Shown: piece after piece, positions 58,540 through 64,000 of the stretch
Layout of the letters: each line of letters opens with the position of its first letter
Position numbering within the stretch: the first letter of the stretch is position 1
NCBI RefSeq assembly: GCF_040807025.1
Contig: NC_090943.1
Coordinates: 140,702,764 to 140,766,763, forward strand
Direction of reading: 5' to 3'
Length of the DNA stretch: 64,000 nt
DNA from: Struthio camelus
Taxonomy: Eukaryota > Chordata > Aves > Struthioniformes > Struthionidae
Notes under the pieces: model-generated
Databases searched by the model: none
The model's input: the letters and a program-made list of their open reading frames with translations, nothing else
What the model was told of the DNA's origin: nothing
Program-made: the position numbers and the translations under genes

Positions 58540-61360
58540 ACATGTTAATTTTTTTTTAAAAGTTTTATTGTATTTTTATTTCTGTCCCACTGAACTGGAG
58601 GGCAGAGGGGAATATGGGAATGGCTTTGCATTTTGGCAAGACTCTCTCACCTTAAAATGTGTTCTCAGGAAGCTTCCTGTCCAACTTTTGCAAACTCAGA
58701 TATTCAGTTACTGTGGTTTCAATACGCACCTCAGCTGTAGATGCTCAGCTAAATAAACCACCAATTCCAATCCTTTAGAAGCTCACCTATCATCACCAGT
58801 GTAAACCAACCAGCCTTTCCTCTATGAGCAGCCTAAATTCCCCGAAGCACTGTTTCCAGATGGGGAAACGGCCTTCATAGACACCTGTTACATCTCATAA
58901 TATCAGATAGCACAACGTCTGTAATTCTACCTCAGACTCATCCTGCAGCTTTGTGAGTCAGACTACATGCTTCATGTACCCAGTGAACTAAAGCAAACAG
59001 GAACTATCTGTATTCTTCTTATTTATGCCAGGGCTTTTAATAAAACCCTTTAAAAACACTTCCGAACAGGTAGCAGCCGGCACACAAGTTTGGCCAAGGA
59101 TTTAAACTAGTCTTTACCTGTTGCAACTGTTGGGAAATTTCGAGCTGTTGCTAGAAATATACTTGTACCTGCACGCTGGGATTGGGAATGTGAGCAGGTG
59201 TTTGCAAACCACATTTATATTGCTTACTGTGCTCAGATTAAAAAATACTAATCATACTAGTATGTCTGGTCCCTGAAATATCTTGCTACAACAAATTCTC
59301 ACTCAATTTGTCTTACAACAGTGATCAGAACTGCACTAAGTAATAAAATCCCCTCCTGCTAATTTCTGTGTGCAACACGATGTTACTTACCCTGAAGGCC
59401 CTTTAAGATTTGACCCTTGCACTGTTTTTCCTGCTGTCAGCCAGGACAGCCAAAGAAGAGGTGGTATGCCAGCTGAAAAGCCTAGCAGGGCTCAATCAGT
59501 CCTTTGTCTTTCTCGACCAGCTTTTTATCCAGGGGCAACAGTCTTTTTCCATTACCAGTAAAAATGAACCCCCAGTAGGGGTGATGGAGAAACAATAAAA
59601 CTAATCATTAAGCAGGCCTGCTGAGAAGTGAATTCCAGTCCCAAGTCAGATCTAATTGCATTCTGACACTCCAGCAATGGCCTGGTCATTTATATTAGCT
59701 ATGTCATGTTTCTTTTTATTTATTTGTCTCCACTTTGCTCTCTGTCCCTATAAAGAAAGAAATACAAACACATAGATCAATGAAAAGATGTACATAGAGA
59801 TCAAAATACACATACCGCTCTGTGGTGCACTTTGCAAATTTTTAAAATGCTCTTTCTAGCCAAGATCAATTGTGGAAAAATTGAAAATAAATATAACATT
59901 TTGGAAAATGATGAGCAACAGCAAATGGGAGAATTTAGTAATAATTGTGGTAGTATTATGGCCTATTACCAAGGAAAACCATGAACACAGTGGAGGAAAG
60001 ACAAATTTAATCATGCATATATGCACACAAGGTATATACATGCAACTGAGATTTTCAAAACAGTAAGCGGATTTAGATACCTGTCTTTGACTAATGATAA
60101 CAGCAACACACCAATTTCAAGCTCAAAACAGCACACACCAATGCATGTGTATGGCGTATACACACACATGAATGTATTCCTTAAAATATAATCAACATCT
60201 TTAAGTCTCTTCCCTCCCTTGCCACCGTCTTTTTAACTCCTTTCCCCATGATGATGATCCACTCGCAATAGTGTCTGTTTTGCCCTTTTCTGCATCCTTA
60301 GCCTCCTCCCCCACTGTTTCTTTGCCTGCACTCCTAGCCTGCAACTCTTCCTTCTCGAATCTAAACAAGATGCCTTTGCATCTGACTGAATACAATGGGC
60401 CTCTCTTCAAAGCCAAGCAATCTTTTTCCTATCATTGTTTGCAGGGGAAGAGTCACTCTGCAGCCTGCTCAGATAATACAGTTCCACAGGCCTTATTAGC
60501 TTATGGGTAGATTTGCTGTCATAAGAGGGTTCTTACAACTGACAAGATTGCTTAATCCTTTCCTAGGTCCCTCAGCATTTGTAACAAGTTTTGTAATTGC
60601 TTTTTAAATAAAATGCCCTGACCTTGGAAACTCACTTTCAAGCCAGCTCAATCCTCTGGCTTTTTTCCCTTCATATAGCTTTTATGACCTCTTCTATCTG
60701 GATATTGAGCCCTTTTCTCAGAAGCATCTCAGTCCAATCCTCTTGATGCTGTCCAGAGCTTAAAGCCCTCAGCATGCGCTTTGGATACGATCCCTACCTG
60801 GCTGCTGTGCTCAGAGGGGCGTTGATCAAATCTGGTAACGACAAATCAGAGCTCAGAAAATGTATTTGCAGATTCTGGAGTTGTTCCATCTAATTGCAAG
60901 CAGGCTTTCACAACTCATTTACCAAAGAAAACTTCCTTATCAGGTGAGGATATGACTAACTTCCACTCAGATTTCACGTTGTGCTTCTTATCAAACACAC
61001 TTGAAAATAATTTTTGTTTATCCATAGAATCAGCTCTCAAAACTTGTTGTATTGAAAGCCCCAGTATGGCACAGTGACAATTTTGCTTAATATTTACTGT
61101 GCTCTTCATATTCTAGGGTTGGCAGGGATACCTAAGCTATGCCTCCCCTGCTGGCACAGGAGCGAAGCAGGATAGCACAGGTTTGCTACAGTTTGCTTCC
61201 TGTATAAAGCTCCATGCCACTATGAATACAACGCTAGCTAGCTAGTCTAACAACTCGTTTATTCCCAGTAGTTTTCAACCTTGTGAACATTAATCATTGT
61301 CAGTGCAGGCATGCATTCCCTGTTGTATTTGTGTGCCCAAGCTTGGGGTTTTTTTTAGTA
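58540..61360. other. Unique noncoding DNA
   Basis: No gene is firmly supported. An acceptor-like site at 59420-59440 with a 51-codon frame is discussed in the findings. Confidence 0.5.
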
Positions 61361-61364
61361 ATCT

Positions 61365-61425
61365 GTGGTGAATCCCTTAAAAGTTATCCATAGATCACAG
61401 GCTGAAAACCTCTGCAATGCTCTAT
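61365..61425. mobile_element. Possible hAT-type transposon terminus
   Basis: The motif 'tccatagatcacaggctgaa' followed by 'aacctctgcaatgctc' resembles the 'ggaccacaggttgaaaaccactgc' type end of nonautonomous hAT elements. Only one end is visible; no target-site duplication was identified. Confidence 0.3.
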
Positions 61426-61429
61426 GACG

Positions 61430-64000
61430 CTTCAATCCTCCCTGTGCAGATATGCAGTAAGACCAAGACTGGATCGCCTTGGTTCTGCTTGCACTTCTGC
61501 CAGTGAATTACTGAACGAATGAAGTAAATTGTGCCTATGTTTCAGCCTTCTATCTAATATACATAATGGAGTTCCCTGGCACTCTAGGGTACTCTGTGGC
61601 TTAATAAACATAAGGTGAGCTGGAGCACAGTAGAAAAGACTAGGACTTTCACCTAGATCCATTAACCTTCCTAGGATCTAAATCACATTGAAAGCTACAG
61701 GGATTTAATTCCCAAGGAAGTGAGTACCTAGAACATACTCAAAACATTATAGACGTTACTGGAATGCAATTAAATAGTAAATATTGTTATAATAATAACT
61801 TAGCACTTTTCTTTCCAAGACTGAAAAAGCATTTTGGTAAACTCTAATTAAGACTCAACTCATGAAACACAAACTCTTTGCAGTGGATAACAGTATATGT
61901 GTAATGGTGTGCAGCAACATGACCCAACAGATTAGAGCAGAAAAGAATGGAAAATATCACAGACAACCTGCAAGCCCAGAAGGAATTAGGCAAATATAAG
62001 GATCCCAGGTGAAACCAGGATTAGGGCACCTGAAAATTAACCTTATTGCTAGAGAAACGATTACAGAATATTTAAGACCAGTAATTGTAAAGGAACTTTT
62101 TAATATCTTTTCTGAAAAATACTTCCTCCACCAGCAGTGTTCCCTACTGTATTGAGACACTAGCACTGACTCAGATGAAGATGTGCCACCTAACAGAGGA
62201 ACCAGGTACTGCTGACTGCAGCGCTTGAGGACTGTACGAACTACCCCAGCCCAGCCTTTCCCAGCCTGGGAGAGGAGATGTCAGGATGACTCCTGTTGGT
62301 GAGGGCTGAACACCTTGCCCAAGTCACTTCACAGGAGCTTCTCCATTCTCAGTATCAAACTTCCCACAACCTTTTCCTCCCACAGTTCAATATATCACAA
62401 AACGTGAGCAGGGCAATTTAATTGTAAGCAGGCCCCACTCCTCTTATATCCATCTGTTTGTTAAACTGTAAGCTGCTAATGTATTTTATACCTTGCATGG
62501 ATAATACACATTCATTTTCCCTTAATCTCCAGACCCTTCCACAGTCTTCATTAACATGTTTGAAAGTTTAAATCTATTTTGTTTTCTAGTTCGTGTGTCA
62601 TTAGCTCAGTGAGATTACTCGTTTTTCTAAATCTGTAAAATACATCTAAAACAAACTAACTTTTCTTTATACTTTCTCCTTTTAATTTGCTAAAACATAA
62701 TTATGTAACACAAATTATTTATAATTATACAAAAAACTCTAGCTGCCTAAAACTGTTACACGTTGTTTATCAGAAATAAATGGAAAATTACCATTTCATT
62801 ACTTTAATTAAACATGTCCAGCATCACAGGAACATATCTGCACAAATACAGCCTGGAAAGAAATTTCTAAAAACCTCAAAATTCAAGACTACTTGGATAC
62901 TTCCAGCTAGGACTGTCAGGACTTGATTCAAGGCTCTTTAAGCTCTTTGAACCCAGGGAGAGTCCATACATTGTCTTTTATTCTTTTTGTTCCACTCTCA
63001 TAAAGGTAGCATCAGAATACTTGGAGATAAAGCTGAATTTTTACAACACAGCTAGCCTCCAAAGTCTGGGAGAACCCGGGCTCAGGAATGAAAGTCCAAA
63101 AATTATCCAGAGAAACGGTCGCAGACACCAGGAAAAAGTTGGCGACTCCTTACACTCCCTTTCTCCAGATCATGCTATCCCAAAGGAAACACTATTGTGT
63201 AGCGTTCCCATGTGCCACATGAATTCCGTTCCATTTTGTGACTTCTTTCCACTATCTCCTATTTAGACACACAGGACAGGGTCACAGCACCAAGCTTCAG
63301 GGGGCCACCAGGCACAGTACAATAATCCCACCTCGACACAACGTCAAAGCCCCTTCCCCATTTTGCTTACAGGCCGATAGCTGATAGTGGGGATAGACTG
63401 AGATCAGTGTGGTCGGTCATTTTAACCTCAAGATACATCACATAATGGTTCATCACTGGTGCAAATCACCCAAAGCCTCTCCCATGGCATTTGTATTTTT
63501 AAATAACATCACTAGGCAGATGGAGGTTGGTAGACCATAGCAACACCTCTTGAGACAACTCTCTTCTCACTCTGCTGCTGGATTTAGTTGTCATATCTAA
63601 AATTAATCTCCTCAGACACTGGTCCAACATGTTGCTTCCTAAGTCACCCTGAATCCTTTGAAATGTCATATGAACACTACTCAGAAAAAAAGCATGTGAG
63701 AGGGTCATCCAACACCTATTGGCCCCGAATTTAGGAAAACAGCGAGTAAATGTATCAGTAGACAGCCAGGAACTTTCTAAGAGTGCTGAGAACAAACATT
63801 TACTTATAAAAGCTTGATTACAGCCTTTACAATACTCTAAAAAGCTCTTTTGTAGGAAAGGCACTCTGAGGTTTTCTTGCCAGTTATGATTTTTATTTAT
63901 AGGCTAGCTCATACCTAGGCTTCAGCTCCCTGTTATGGATTGGATTTCCAGAATCTCCACTTCATAAAGGCTTGCTAGAAGCCTAATGTACACATGAAAT
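61430..64000. other. Unique noncoding DNA
   Basis: No gene was recognised. A weak plus-strand MIR-like stretch may lie at 62.31-62.50 kb ('ccttgcccaagtcacttcac', then 'ttaaactgtaagctgctaat'). A minus-strand open frame at 63.5-63.86 kb (121 codons, non-ATG first codon) has no recognised domain. Confidence 0.5.

Noticed and set aside
63499..63864. 121-codon minus-strand frame
   Set aside because: No domain or transposon protein recognised; non-ATG first codon; no supporting splice or polyadenylation signals.
1..64000. Endogenous retrovirus, DNA transposase gene, tRNA/rRNA genes, CRISPR array or operon
   Set aside because: No LTR pairs, gag/pol-like frames, tRNA cloverleaf motifs, regularly spaced repeats or bacterial gene packing were seen on either strand.

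Overview
This window reads as intergenic or intronic DNA from a sauropsid genome, most likely a bird; a turtle or crocodilian is not excluded. Direct evidence: base composition of roughly 40% G+C with sparse CpG outside a few short islands, no long coding sequence, vertebrate-style splice-site-like signals, and relics of CR1 LINEs, the dominant retroposon of birds and other reptiles. The CR1 copy near 48 kb ends in an avian-looking 3' terminus. Old MIR/CORE-SINE pieces and an ancient symmetric repeat that I associate with amniote genomes agree with this.

Layout: 1-7.6 kb is mostly unique A+T-rich DNA with one short CpG-rich island ending in oligo-A (3.5-3.8 kb). A minus-strand CR1 tail lies at 7.6-8.1 kb. 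At 9.0-9.24 kb a good 3' splice site precedes a 39-codon open frame, the best exon candidate here. An (ATT)20 microsatellite sits at 11.3 kb and a longer, very old minus-strand CR1 at 13.8-14.85 kb. G+C-rich patches occur at 18.1-18.6, 24.2-24.5, 28.3-28.7 and 41.0-41.5 kb; those at 28.5 and 41.3 kb hold G-quadruplex motifs. A minus-strand open frame at 23.1-23.5 kb ends beside an AATAAA signal. Stretches resembling conserved noncoding elements, judged by texture and motifs only, occur at 28.74-28.95, 40.7-42.06, 44.5-44.75, 46.8-47.03 and 52.78-53.1 kb. A plus-strand CR1 fragment encoding a decayed reverse-transcriptase C-terminus lies at 47.8-48.5 kb. MIR-like fragments are scattered from 25 to 52 kb, with weaker candidates to 62 kb.

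I recognise no known protein-coding gene, tRNA, rRNA, CRISPR array, operon or prokaryotic system. The many open frames of 60-260 codons have no recognisable domains, and many lack an ATG start; I treat almost all as chance. The plausible roles of this DNA are a gene-poor regulatory landscape or a large intron, and I see no new biological system in it.
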